This document shows, piece after piece, positions 53,500-62,225 of a stretch of 64,000 nucleotides of DNA. Positions within the stretch are counted from its first letter, which is position 1; the number at the start of each line of letters is the position of its first letter. Source of the stretch: Trichocoleus desertorum NBK24 (GTDB taxonomy: Bacteria; Cyanobacteriota; Cyanobacteriia; FACHB-46); contig NZ_CP116619.1 in the NCBI RefSeq assembly GCF_030409055.1, forward strand, positions 1,273,628 through 1,337,627. Reading direction: 5' to 3'. The notes under the pieces are model-generated. The model did no database searches. It was given only the letters and a program-made list of their open reading frames with translations, and had not been told where the DNA came from. The position numbers and the translations under genes are program-made.

Positions 53500-54405
53500 C
53501 TACTTCTGGGGCGATCGCTTAGCTGCTGCGACTTCTGCCACCAAGCGGTCTAGCTCTGCTTGCATTTGAGTGCAAACTTGCTGATAACAAATTTCTACAT
53601 AAGCGCGATCGATAGCAGCGGCTCGACCAGAGCGTTCAAACACAATGGGCGCACAAACACGAGTATGAATTTGTACGGGGAGTGGAATATGGGGCAAAGG
53701 CCCGATTCCTAATCCCCAAGGCAATCCCAAGTACAGGGGAAACACCACCGGATCAATCCCCAGTAGCCAGGGCATCCCCCACTCGTGTAATTGCTGAGCC
53801 TGCTCGTAAAAATCTCCTAGGACTAAAAAAGTATCGTGTGCCCCTTCCGAAATCACCGGAATGATGGGTACACCTTCCCGGAGGGCTAATTTTATAAAGC
53901 CTCGTCGTCCAGCAAACTGGATTTGGTGGCGTTGGCTATGAGGCCGAAAGACATCTTGCGGTCCACCCGGGTAAACCAGCACCGCGGCGTCCTGACGTAA
54001 AGCAGCAATCGCCATTTGCGGGTGGGCAATCACGGCCCCAATTTGAGCCCCCGCTTGAGCCACTAAGGGAAGAGGTGCCTGCCAAACACTAGGATGCATT
54101 AGGCCATAGGCTAAGCGCTCTGGGCCAAAGCGTTGCACCCAGTCATACAAAAGCATAAACATATCTGGGGCAACCAACCCGCCATTGTGAGAGCCAACAA
54201 TCAGCATTGGGCCTTGCTGAGGCACGTGCTGCCAACCGTCTGTTTGAACATGGAAATAGTGGTGGTATAGCCAACCCCAAATCGGCATCCAAGCTTGAAG
54301 AACTTGCGGATCACGTGCTGCCAAAGACCAACCATCGAAGCGATGGGCAGCATCTGGGCGATCGCCTGAGGGACGATAAAGAAAAGGGTTTAAATCGGGA
54401 AACAA
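53500..54405 (-). CDS. lysophospholipid / diacylglycerol acyltransferase-like protein
   Basis: The 301-residue protein has the PlsC/LPLAT landmarks: block 1 IVGSHNGGLVAPDMFML with the catalytic histidine, AVLVYPGGPQDVFRPHSQR, and VPIIPVISEGAHDTF. It probably transfers fatty acyl groups to a glycerol or sugar acceptor at the cytoplasmic membrane face. The start is a TTG because an in-frame TAG lies just upstream and no ATG precedes the domain. It follows lipB on the same strand after a short gap; the two share acyl chemistry but not an evident pathway. Confidence 0.86.
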   Translation of the reverse strand: MFPDLNPFLYRPSGDRPDAAHRFDGWSLAARDPQVLQAWMPIWGWLYHHYFHVQTDGWQHVPQQGPMLIVGSHNGGLVAPDMFMLLYDWVQRFGPERLAYGLMHPSVWQAPLPLVAQAGAQIGAVIAHPQMAIAALRQDAAVLVYPGGPQDVFRPHSQRHQIQFAGRRGFIKLALREGVPIIPVISEGAHDTFLVLGDFYEQAQQLHEWGMPWLLGIDPVVFPLYLGLPWGLGIGPLPHIPLPVQIHTRVCAPIVFERSGRAAAIDRAYVEICYQQVCTQMQAELDRLVAEVAAAKRSPQK

Positions 54406-54447
54406 TGGCTTCTAACTGCTCTATGGAATCAAATTGCGTTCTTTAAC

Positions 54448-55188
54448 CTAGTCTAGGGCCGCACCCGTTGCCAAATCCAAATGAGTGAGGTCATCGGCAG
54501 CAGATTGGACTAGCGTCACCCCAAACACCTGAGCAAAGGCGATCGCGACTTGTTCTTGCACTTGCTCCAGGTTCACATCAGGCACAAACTCAGCCAAACT
54601 GCCTACAGGTTTGTCAACGATGCCACAGGGCACAATATGTTGAAAACCACATAAGTCAGGGCAAACGTTAAAGGCGAAGCCATGCATCGTAATCCAACGG
54701 CTGACTTTAATCCCAATGGCTGCTACTTTGCGGCCTTCTACCCAAACTCCAGTTAAACCTGGGTAGCGATCGCCCTGCAATCCATACGCTGCCAACACTT
54801 GCACCAACACTTCTTCTAGCTGCCGTAGATACCAGTGCAAGTCTCTGCGATAGCGGTTCAGGTTCAAAATCGGATAGCCTACCACCTGTCCTGGGCAGTG
54901 ATAAGTGACTTCTCCACCCCGCTCCACTCGACACAACTGGAAGTCGCTTTGGGCAGGATTAAACTTGAGAAAATCTAAACTAGCGCCTTGGCCGAGGGTA
55001 TAAACGGGGGGATGTTCTAACAGTAGCAACACGTCCCTGAGTTCTGGCTTTTCGCGCCGTTGAGCTACGAGCGATCGCTGCCAAGCCCACGCCACTTCAT
55101 ACGGCACCAACCCCGGTGTGTAGAGCCAACAGTCGGGAGGGGGCAGATCTGGTACGGAGACGTTAAACGGGGGTCTACTCAATTCCAT
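54448..55188 (-). CDS. lipB: octanoyl-[ACP]:protein octanoyltransferase
   Basis: The 246-residue enzyme moves octanoate from acyl carrier protein to lipoyl domains. It carries [19 protein letters not shown] (substrate-binding RGGxxTxHxPGQ), the catalytic lysine in [20 protein letters not shown], and the catalytic cysteine in HIVPCGI. Length is normal. ATG at 55188 is preferred to a TTG four codons upstream. Cyanobacteria use LipB with LipA for lipoylation of dehydrogenase complexes and the glycine cleavage system. Confidence 0.97.
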   Translation of the reverse strand: MELSRPPFNVSVPDLPPPDCWLYTPGLVPYEVAWAWQRSLVAQRREKPELRDVLLLLEHPPVYTLGQGASLDFLKFNPAQSDFQLCRVERGGEVTYHCPGQVVGYPILNLNRYRRDLHWYLRQLEEVLVQVLAAYGLQGDRYPGLTGVWVEGRKVAAIGIKVSRWITMHGFAFNVCPDLCGFQHIVPCGIVDKPVGSLAEFVPDVNLEQVQEQVAIAFAQVFGVTLVQSAADDLTHLDLATGAALD

Positions 55189-55347
55189 TAACAAAAGCAA
55201 GCGAAATTTAACGCAATTTCAGGGTTTATGTGACGTAGCGAAATCAAGAATTATCAATAGATGCAAAAGATTTTAAAGGCCCCTGTTCTCCAGAATACAA
55301 AGTGCTAGGGTGAGACTAACACCCAAATTCCAAGGGGAGGAAGCTTT

Positions 55348-56007
55348 ATGAAGCTTGTTATCCAGGGCAAAAACATTGAAATCACCGATGCGATTCATGA
55401 GTATGTGCATCAGAAGATTGAAAAGGCGGTTAACCACTTTCAGAATTTAACGACCGAAGTTGACGTGCATCTGTCTGTGGCCCGCAACCCTCGGATAAAC
55501 CCTACAAAACAAACCGCAGAAGTCACAATTTACGCCAACGGGACTGTGATTCGGGCTGAGGAAAGCAGCGAAACCCTCTACGCAAGCATTGACCTGGTTG
55601 CTGACAAAATCGCCCGCCAACTCCGCAAATTCAAAGAGAAGCGGCAAGACAAGAATCAAGTCCAAATCCGTACAGGCGTTGTCGTAGATCAGCGACCTGT
55701 AGAGGCTTTGATTGGCGATCGCACTCCAGAACTTCCTGAAGACGTAGTGCGAACCAAGTATTTCGCCATGCCACCGATGACCATTCACGAAGCACGGGAG
55801 CAGCTAGAGTTAGTCGATCATGACTTCTATATGTTCCGGAATGCTGAGACGGGTGAAATCAACGTGGTTTACGAACGAAATCACGGTGGCTATGGGGTGA
55901 TTCAGCCTCGAAACCCTAACGGCCAAACCGCTACGAATGGCAAAAATGGTAAGACTGCGCATAGCGATCATGGTGCAGGAGAGAAGCTAAATTCTGTGAA
56001 GCTATAA
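55348..56007 (+). CDS. hpf: long-form ribosome hibernation promoting factor
   Basis: The 219-residue protein begins [20 protein letters not shown], the N-terminal HPF/YfiA domain that binds the 30S decoding region, and has a C-terminal domain ([32 protein letters not shown]) that dimerises ribosomes into 100S particles. In cyanobacteria it is the light-repressed LrtA. AGGGGAGGAAG lies shortly before the ATG. A strong terminator follows at 56043-56086. Confidence 0.97.
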   Translation: MKLVIQGKNIEITDAIHEYVHQKIEKAVNHFQNLTTEVDVHLSVARNPRINPTKQTAEVTIYANGTVIRAEESSETLYASIDLVADKIARQLRKFKEKRQDKNQVQIRTGVVVDQRPVEALIGDRTPELPEDVVRTKYFAMPPMTIHEAREQLELVDHDFYMFRNAETGEINVVYERNHGGYGVIQPRNPNGQTATNGKNGKTAHSDHGAGEKLNSVKL

Positions 56008-56042
56008 CCTGCTACTAGCTAACGAGTTCCCATACCAGAGCC

Positions 56043-56086
56043 AGGAGGAAGGATGCAGTCACCATCTTTCCTCCTTTTTCTTTTTG
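56043..56086 (+). terminator. Rho-independent terminator of hpf
   Basis: AGGAGGAAGGATG pairs with CATCTTTCCTCCT (one wobble pair) around a seven-base loop and is followed by TTTTCTTTTT. It lies 36 bases after the hpf stop codon. Confidence 0.88.
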
Positions 56087-56143
56087 CTATTCCTCCACAT
56101 TGGTGGTTCTGGTTAAGGTTTTGTACCCCATAAATACTGCTGC

Positions 56144-56629
56144 TTAAGCTTTTTGGCTGTCTGTGGGCAATTGTCGCAAGGCTTTTAGAGACTCCTCAAC
56201 ATGAGCCTGGAAGTTGAGTTGAGACTTGAAAATATGGCGCACTATGCCTTGGCGATCGATCACATAAGTTACACGACCAGGCAGTAAGCCCAACGTAGCA
56301 GGCACACCGTAGAGCTTTCTGACCTGAGAGCCAGTGTCACTCAGCAAGGTAAAAGGTAGTTGATACTTAGCCGCAAATTGTTGATGAGATTCGGGAGAAT
56401 CAGCGCTAATGCCGATCACCTCTGCGCCTGCGTCTTGAAACACGGTGTAGCTATCCCGAAACCCACAGGATTCTTTGGTACAACCTGGCGTGTCGTCTTT
56501 GGGGTAGAAGTACAGCACGATGTTCTTCTGGCCGATCAAGTCTTTGAGGTTGACGGGTGCTCCCGTTTGGTCAGGTAGCGTAAAATCGGGAGCGACACTA
56601 CCTACTTCAACTTTGCCTTTGGTTTGCAT
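56144..56629 (-). CDS. peroxiredoxin, BCP/PrxQ type
   Basis: The 161-residue peroxidase has the active-site DTPGCTKESCGFRD, with peroxidatic cysteine and the second cysteine five residues later as in PrxQ/BCP. The Thr in YFYPKDDTPG and arginine in VRHIFK complete the pattern. It reduces hydrogen and organic peroxides with thioredoxin. ATG at 56629 is preferred over the adjacent GTG. No signal peptide is present, so it is likely cytoplasmic. Confidence 0.95.
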   Translation of the reverse strand: MQTKGKVEVGSVAPDFTLPDQTGAPVNLKDLIGQKNIVLYFYPKDDTPGCTKESCGFRDSYTVFQDAGAEVIGISADSPESHQQFAAKYQLPFTLLSDTGSQVRKLYGVPATLGLLPGRVTYVIDRQGIVRHIFKSQLNFQAHVEESLKALRQLPTDSQKA

Positions 56630-56728
56630 CACTTTAAGGGGCGATCGCGATAACTTTGTTCACATGTCTTCACAATTTGCAAGACACTTTTGTTATCCTA
56701 TCGCGACTCAGGTCATCGACAGCTGACA

Positions 56729-57619
56729 CTACCCGCGCAATAAGCCCTTCAACTCCCGCCACAACAGCGGCTCGCCTTGTTTAGCAGCGGGATAGGTGAA
56801 CACGCCTTGCGTGGGGCTAAACAGCAGCGCTAGTAAAAACAGCCCCGACACCACCAAAACAATCGCAGGCCCAGAAGGCACGTTGTAGAAATAGCTGAGA
56901 TACATACCACTGACGCTGGCCGTAATGCCAATGCCCGCTCCCAATAACATGACGTTGTGTAGCCGCTGTACTAGCAGATAAGCCGTTGCACCTGGGGTAA
57001 TCAAGAGCGCTAGGACTAGAATGACACCGACGGTTTTCATGCTGGCGACAATGGTGAGGGCAATTAGCACCATCAGCCCAAAGTTGAGAAGATTTACGGG
57101 TAAGCCTGCCGCCTGCGCCCCCAAGGGGTCAAAGGTGTAGAACAGTAACTCCTTGTAAAGTAGGACGACCACCAGCAAGACAAAAGCTGAGATTAAAGCG
57201 GTGTCTAATACTTCCTGTCGGGTCACGCCCAGAATATTGCCAAACAGAAAGTGATTCAGGTCAATCTTGTTGTCTTTCTGGATCAGGGTAATCAGCGTCA
57301 CTCCCAGGGCAAAAAAGGCCGAGAACACAATTCCCATCGCCGCATCTTCTTTAATCGGCGATCGCGCTCGAATCCAGGCGATCGCCATTGTACTTAAGAC
57401 CCCCGCAATAAACGCCCCGACAAAAATGTTGGCTCCCACCATAAACGCGATCGCCAAACCAGGCAGTACCGAATGACTAATCGCGTCCCCTAGCAGAGCC
57501 AAGCGCTGCACCATTAAGTAGCTGCCTACGACCGCACAGAGCAGCCCCACCAAAACCGCAATCACCAGCGATCGCTGCATGAATTCGTACTGCAAAGGCT
57601 CCAGCAAAGCTTGCCACAT
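56729..57619 (-). CDS. metal ABC transporter permease (ZnuB/MntB type)
   Basis: The 296-residue protein has about eight or nine transmembrane segments and the ABC-3 family core (VGSYLMVQRLALLGDAISHS, ISVSGMYLSY-like region). It forms the channel of a manganese- or zinc-type importer with the ATPase encoded immediately upstream; the permease start codon overlaps the ATPase stop by one base, so they are cotranslated. The binding protein is encoded divergently. Confidence 0.94.
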   Translation of the reverse strand: MWQALLEPLQYEFMQRSLVIAVLVGLLCAVVGSYLMVQRLALLGDAISHSVLPGLAIAFMVGANIFVGAFIAGVLSTMAIAWIRARSPIKEDAAMGIVFSAFFALGVTLITLIQKDNKIDLNHFLFGNILGVTRQEVLDTALISAFVLLVVVLLYKELLFYTFDPLGAQAAGLPVNLLNFGLMVLIALTIVASMKTVGVILVLALLITPGATAYLLVQRLHNVMLLGAGIGITASVSGMYLSYFYNVPSGPAIVLVVSGLFLLALLFSPTQGVFTYPAAKQGEPLLWRELKGLLRG

Positions 57620-58428
57620 TAGGCGGCTTCTCCCTGATGAAACACGACTTTGCCGCCATAGGCGCGATAGAGGTTTTCGGGACTTAAGACTTGCTCGCGC
57701 GGCCCACTGGCAATCAACTCGGTATTGAGCAAAATTAAATCATCAAAGTGGGTAATTGACTCGCCCAAGTCATGGTTAATCACCATCACGACTTTGTCCG
57801 CTTGGGCCAGCTCGTGGAAAACCTGAAAAATTACATCCTGGGTTTTTTGGTCAATTCCCACAAAAGGTTCGTCGAAGCAATACACATCTGCTTCTTGGGC
57901 TAGCGATCGCGCCAAAAAGACTCGCTGTTGCTGCCCACCGGAAAGCTGCCCAATCGGACGATGCCGATAAGCGCTCATCCCCACTCGATCTAGGGCTGTA
58001 GCAGCTAAGTGACGGCTGGGGGCGGAGAAGCGACGAAACCAACCTGTCTTCCGCACCCGCCCCATCATCACTACATCCCAAACGGTGGCAGGGTAAGTCC
58101 AGTCAATTTGCGATCGCTGCGGTACGTAAGCCACTCGCGCTAATTGCTCGGCTAGCGGTGCATTGCCAAATAAAACTGTGCCGTGATTGGCTGGCACCAG
58201 GCCCAACATCGCTTGCAACAGCGTACTTTTACCTGCACCATTGGGGCCAATAATGCCCACAACCCGCCCAGGATAAATCACGCAGTTAATATCCCTTAGA
58301 GCTTGTACCGCTCGATACTGCACTGCTAACTGACGCACCAAAATTTTGTCATTGCCATTCATATAGACTATTTGCCCATCTGACCCCTGGGTTGAACCTG
58401 TATCAAAAGGTGGGGGTTGCGTCTTCAT
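57619..58428 (-). CDS. metal ABC transporter ATP-binding protein (MntA/ZnuC type)
   Basis: The 269-residue ATPase has Walker A GIIGPNGAGKSTL, signature LSGGQQQRVFLARSL, Walker B VYCFDEPF and H-loop VMVINHDLGE. The ATG at 58428 is preceded by GGAGAT; longer in-frame starts would extend into the divergent promoter region and encode a spurious hydrophobic stretch. The ABC genes are arranged divergently from the binding protein gene, with a direct repeat in the spacer. The lack of a His-rich loop in the binding protein favours manganese, as inference. Confidence 0.94.
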   Translation of the reverse strand: MKTQPPPFDTGSTQGSDGQIVYMNGNDKILVRQLAVQYRAVQALRDINCVIYPGRVVGIIGPNGAGKSTLLQAMLGLVPANHGTVLFGNAPLAEQLARVAYVPQRSQIDWTYPATVWDVVMMGRVRKTGWFRRFSAPSRHLAATALDRVGMSAYRHRPIGQLSGGQQQRVFLARSLAQEADVYCFDEPFVGIDQKTQDVIFQVFHELAQADKVVMVINHDLGESITHFDDLILLNTELIASGPREQVLSPENLYRAYGGKVVFHQGEAA

Positions 58429-58458
58429 GGCAGGATCTCCAATGGTCTGAGCAAAAAA

Positions 58459-58508
58459 TGAAAGGAATATGAAATTAGGGTAACTTAAAAAGTGAAAGGA
58501 ATATGAAA
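58459..58508. promoter_or_regulatory. 16-base direct repeat in the divergent promoter of the metal transporter
   Basis: TGAAAGGAATATGAAA occurs at 58459-58474 and 58493-58508, each preceded by an A-run, 34 bases apart. The second copy lies only four bases before the plus-strand ATG and its AAAGGA may also act as ribosome site. The position fits a regulator of metal uptake, but the factor is unknown. Confidence 0.55.
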
Positions 58509-58512
58509 ACAC

Positions 58513-59556
58513 ATGTCAATTCTTGCTATAGCCACCACTTCATCCCCCGCCCTAGGCCTTCATAAACAGGGTTATCGATATCGGCAGGCAATCGCGAGCT
58601 GCTTGCTTAGTTTCCTTTTAGGTGGCTGTGCTCTAGAGTCCCCGTCTAGCCCGAATCGTTCTATGGCCAATGGCACGGCTAAGCCTAGCGTAGTTTCTAC
58701 CAGCACCATCCTCACAGACTTAACCGCCCAAATTGCTGAAGACGAAATCCAATTAATTGGCATTCTCCAGCCTGGAGCCGATCCTCACGTTTATGAGCCT
58801 GTGCCAGCCGACAGCCGAGAATTAGAAAAAGCCGACCTCATTCTCTACAACGGCTACAACCTAGAGCCTGGTCTGATTAAGCTGATGAAGGCCGCTGGAG
58901 GAGGTGCCCGGAAAGTGGCAGTAGGCGAAGTTGTGAAACCGCTACAGCTGCAAAAAGGAGAACGAGAAACAGTCCCCGATCCGCATGTTTGGGGCAGTGT
59001 CAAAAATGTGATTCAAATGGTTGCAGCTATTCGCGATGCCTTAATTGAACTATCCCCCGACGATCGCGATCGCTTTACCCAAAATGCCACTCAACTCACC
59101 ACAGAGCTAGAAGCGTTAGATCAATGGATTACTGCACAAATCCAAACCATTCCTCTAGAGAAGCGGCGCTTAGTTACCACTCACGATGCCTTCCAATACT
59201 ATGCCCGCACTTACAATCTCGACATTATTGGCACCCTAATCGGCATTAGCACCGAAGAACAGCCGAGTGCCCAAACTGTCCAGCGACTCGTGGAGGCGGT
59301 GAAATCAGCTCAGGTGCCCGCCATTTTTGCCGAAACCACAATTAATTCAGCTCTAATCAAAACCGTGGCTCAAGAGGCAGGCGTCCAGCTTGCGCCGCGA
59401 TCGCTCTACTCAGACTCGATTGGCGCTCCCGGTAGTGATGGCGACTCCTACATCAACATGATGGTGGCTAATACGAGCACCATTGTCGAAGCGTTAGGTG
59501 GCAAGGTAACACCGTTTCAGCCAAGTCGCCCATCTCCGACCACCCCGCAAGGGTAA
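58513..59556 (+). CDS. metal-binding lipoprotein of an ABC transporter (MntC/ZnuA type)
   Basis: The 347-residue cluster A-I binding protein has a signal peptide with lipobox (LLGGCALES; cysteine near residue 37) and the metal ligands: His in GADPHVYEP, His in VPDPHVWGS, Glu in FAETTINS and Asp in LYSDSIG. There is no long His-rich loop as in many ZnuA proteins, which favours manganese. The protein captures the metal outside the plasma membrane and feeds the permease encoded divergently. The C-terminus is a short Pro/Thr tail. Confidence 0.93.
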   Translation: MSILAIATTSSPALGLHKQGYRYRQAIASCLLSFLLGGCALESPSSPNRSMANGTAKPSVVSTSTILTDLTAQIAEDEIQLIGILQPGADPHVYEPVPADSRELEKADLILYNGYNLEPGLIKLMKAAGGGARKVAVGEVVKPLQLQKGERETVPDPHVWGSVKNVIQMVAAIRDALIELSPDDRDRFTQNATQLTTELEALDQWITAQIQTIPLEKRRLVTTHDAFQYYARTYNLDIIGTLIGISTEEQPSAQTVQRLVEAVKSAQVPAIFAETTINSALIKTVAQEAGVQLAPRSLYSDSIGAPGSDGDSYINMMVANTSTIVEALGGKVTPFQPSRPSPTTPQG

Positions 59557-59637
59557 AACGTAGAGTAGACAAGCCAGCCGCTAGCAAACATTTTGCCCTC
59601 TCTACAGTTCTAGATCATTAGCTTCATTGCGATCGCC

Positions 59638-60198
59638 CTAACGTGAAGTTGCAGGTTGGCAATCCGCAAGGCGTACTTGGTTGCCACTGATAGCCACAGT
59701 GACCAGAGGTAGAGCCGTCTTTGCAGGCCCTTTGAGTACCCGCCCCTTCGCGTCAAACTCGGAATCATGGCAAGGGCAGAAAAAACGATTTTGTTGAGGC
59801 TGCCAATCAACCACACAACCTTTATGGGGACAAATAGGCTTAATTGCATAGACCGCAATTTGAGCTTGCTCATTGATCACCAGATAGGCTGTGGCTTGCT
59901 TGGGCAATCCTTTAACCGGAACACGGCTACCTGGCTTGGCACTGCTTAGTAGCGATTTCACTTGTATGGGTTGCCCTTTACGATCTAATGCGACTTGACT
60001 ACGCGAGGTACTGGCACAAGCTGGAGTCATAGCAGTGGTTGAATCATGCTGATGCCCTTCATGGCCCTGCGCTACGGGAGGACGCAAGTAACCCAAAGTG
60101 ACCGAGGCGATCGCACTGCCAGCCAAGTACTTCAAAAAGTGCCGTCGATTGCCTAACTCAGTCCAATCTTGCGAGTTTTGGGATGCACGGCTTTTCAT
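59638..60198 (-). CDS. Rieske [2Fe-2S] protein with Tat-type signal
   Basis: The 186-residue protein has a twin-arginine signal (NRRHFLKYLAGSAIASV), a His-rich spacer (HEGHQHDST) and the Rieske cluster motifs CPHKGC and CPCHDSEFD (about 128-133 and 146-154). It is smaller than PetC and lacks its normal transmembrane helix features, so it is one of the extra cyanobacterial Rieske proteins, probably exported folded. Its redox partner is unknown; no cytochrome gene lies nearby. Confidence 0.88.
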   Translation of the reverse strand: MKSRASQNSQDWTELGNRRHFLKYLAGSAIASVTLGYLRPPVAQGHEGHQHDSTTAMTPACASTSRSQVALDRKGQPIQVKSLLSSAKPGSRVPVKGLPKQATAYLVINEQAQIAVYAIKPICPHKGCVVDWQPQQNRFFCPCHDSEFDAKGRVLKGPAKTALPLVTVAISGNQVRLADCQPATSR

Positions 60199-60409
60199 AG
60201 AAGTACCTAAAAATACGGTTTTATTTGCAAATCTTCACACTATTTCAACATAGCTAAGCTCAGAGGATCGGGCAACAATACTGAGACTCAATTAGAGCGA
60301 ATTCTGCACAAACTTTCACACTCAAGTTTTGCGATCAAGAACTAAACCTGAGCGAATGCCTTAACTTTCTGATACAAGTGGAGGATAAGCTGCTAGTGAA
60401 GAACCAATA

Positions 60410-61114
60410 ATGGCTGCATCTGATATAGATATTGACCTTGCGCCGTTTATTGACCACACCCTTCTCAGCCCCATCGCCAGCCCAGAAAAGGTTGAGCAGT
60501 GGTGTGATGAAGCCATACGTTTTAAGTTTGCGGCGGTTTGTGTCTCTCCCATTTTCGTGCGTCAAGCGACCCATCTTCTCCACAACCAACGACCCAAAGT
60601 TTGCACCGTCATTGGCTTTCCTACAGGCGCTACCACCTCTGCCGTCAAGCTCTACGAAGCCCAGGAAGCTACAGAAAATGGAGCCACGGAATTGGATGTG
60701 GTGCTAAATCTAAACTGGCTCAAAACTGGCAAAACCAATGAGCTGTTTCAAGAAATTGCCGCTATCCGAGAAGCAACTGATCAAACAATTAAAGTCATCT
60801 TAGAAACCACCCTCCTCACCCCTGCCGAAAAGCAGTTAGCAGCGGAGATTTGCATGGACGCTGGAGCCGCATTCCTCAAAACGAGCACCGGATGGCATGG
60901 AGGAGCAACGGTTGACGATGTTCGCCTATTAAAAGAAATAACGCGCGATCGCGTTGGCATTAAGGCATCAGGAGGCATTCGTACTGCTGATCAAGCTCTA
61001 GATTTAATTGTGGCAGGAGCAACTCGCTTGGGTACGTCCCACAGCGTCGATCTACTACGTCAACGCGATACCCTAGAAAGGGTGAGAGGTACTGGGCAAG
61101 AAGCTGATGGGTAG
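60410..61114 (+). CDS. deoC: deoxyribose-phosphate aldolase
   Basis: The 234-residue TIM-barrel enzyme cleaves deoxyribose 5-phosphate to glyceraldehyde 3-phosphate and acetaldehyde. The family motifs are [34 protein letters not shown], the ELDVVLNLN region, the proton-relay lysine in KVILET and the Schiff-base lysine in FLKTSTGW, then KASGGIRT. All catalytic residues are present. The downstream recO gene follows after 56 bases. Confidence 0.96.
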   Translation: MAASDIDIDLAPFIDHTLLSPIASPEKVEQWCDEAIRFKFAAVCVSPIFVRQATHLLHNQRPKVCTVIGFPTGATTSAVKLYEAQEATENGATELDVVLNLNWLKTGKTNELFQEIAAIREATDQTIKVILETTLLTPAEKQLAAEICMDAGAAFLKTSTGWHGGATVDDVRLLKEITRDRVGIKASGGIRTADQALDLIVAGATRLGTSHSVDLLRQRDTLERVRGTGQEADG

Positions 61115-61170
61115 CGACCCCAACTTTTTGTTGCTGCTCTCTTGCCTGTAACTCCTGCCTTGACTGCTGT

Positions 61171-62214
61171 ATGAGTCGAACTTATAAAGCCACTGGAATT
61201 AATCTCAAGGGTGCTCCTCTCGGCGAGTCCGATCGCTTGCTCACCATCTTGACGCGCGAACATGGGTTGATTCGGGTTGTGGCACCAGGGGCACGCAAGC
61301 ACCACTCCAAACTGGGGGGGCGGAGCGGCTTGTTTGTCGTCAATGAATTACTGATTTCAAAGGGGCGATCGCTCGATAAAATTACACAAGCAGAAACCTT
61401 GGAATCTTACCCAGGGTTAAGCCAAGACTTAGCTAAGTTAACTGCCAGCCAGTACTTAGCAGAGCTGGTTCTCTGTCAGGCGCTGAGCGAGCAACCCCAA
61501 GAAGACTTATTTTGCCTATTTAATGAACATCTAGGTCGCTTGGAGAGCTTATCTAATAGCAGGGTGGGCAAGGGTTTAGCATCGTTTGGTGTTTTGGCCC
61601 GTTTAACTCAAGCGATCTTCCACTTGCTCGCTTTGGCAGGGGTTGCACCTCAGGTACAAATCTGCTGCATCACTCAACGTCCGCTCACTCCAGACCTGAA
61701 CGATGACAACTGGCGGATTGGCTTCAACATAGCAGCAGGGGGTGCGATCGATTTGGCCGAACTAGAGCGTTTAGGGGGAAGAACCGGATTACCGTCTCGC
61801 GATAGAAACGCTGGATCTTATTCTGCTAGCGGTACGCAGGACAGCCCTGCAAAACCAATCCTGCGCGATCGCCACTCCTCTACTATGACGGCTATTGCTC
61901 CATCCACGGGTCAGGCGATCGCTGCTGCCAACTATCAGGTAGTTAACCACCAGCAAAAACCTGCTATTGCTAGTCTCCAGCTCAACGCAGTTGAACTATC
62001 TCTTTTGCAGCAACTCGCTCAACCTGAACTCCTTCAGTTAGATGCATTTTCTGTAGAATTTGAGCAAAATGCGTTTAACACCTCGGCTTACCAGGCTGCA
62101 TGGCTCAGGGTTGAGCGGATTTTACGCCAGTGTGCCCAGTATCATTTCGATCGCCCGATTCGCTCCGCTGCCTTGATTGATACCTGTTTCCTGTCTGTGC
62201 CAACTGCTCCTTAA
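61171..62214 (+). CDS. recO: DNA repair protein RecO
   Basis: The 347-residue recombination mediator starts [20 protein letters not shown], the N-terminal OB fold with [16 protein letters not shown], followed by the helical domain ([17 protein letters not shown]). The typical zinc-binding cysteines of some RecO proteins are not obvious (one CC pair near 169-170). A Ser/Thr-rich stretch of about 70 residues (about 195-265) before the last helical block makes the protein longer than usual. RecO loads RecA at SSB-coated gaps. Confidence 0.9.
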   Translation: MSRTYKATGINLKGAPLGESDRLLTILTREHGLIRVVAPGARKHHSKLGGRSGLFVVNELLISKGRSLDKITQAETLESYPGLSQDLAKLTASQYLAELVLCQALSEQPQEDLFCLFNEHLGRLESLSNSRVGKGLASFGVLARLTQAIFHLLALAGVAPQVQICCITQRPLTPDLNDDNWRIGFNIAAGGAIDLAELERLGGRTGLPSRDRNAGSYSASGTQDSPAKPILRDRHSSTMTAIAPSTGQAIAAANYQVVNHQQKPAIASLQLNAVELSLLQQLAQPELLQLDAFSVEFEQNAFNTSAYQAAWLRVERILRQCAQYHFDRPIRSAALIDTCFLSVPTAP

Positions 62215-62225
62215 CTGCTTCAACT

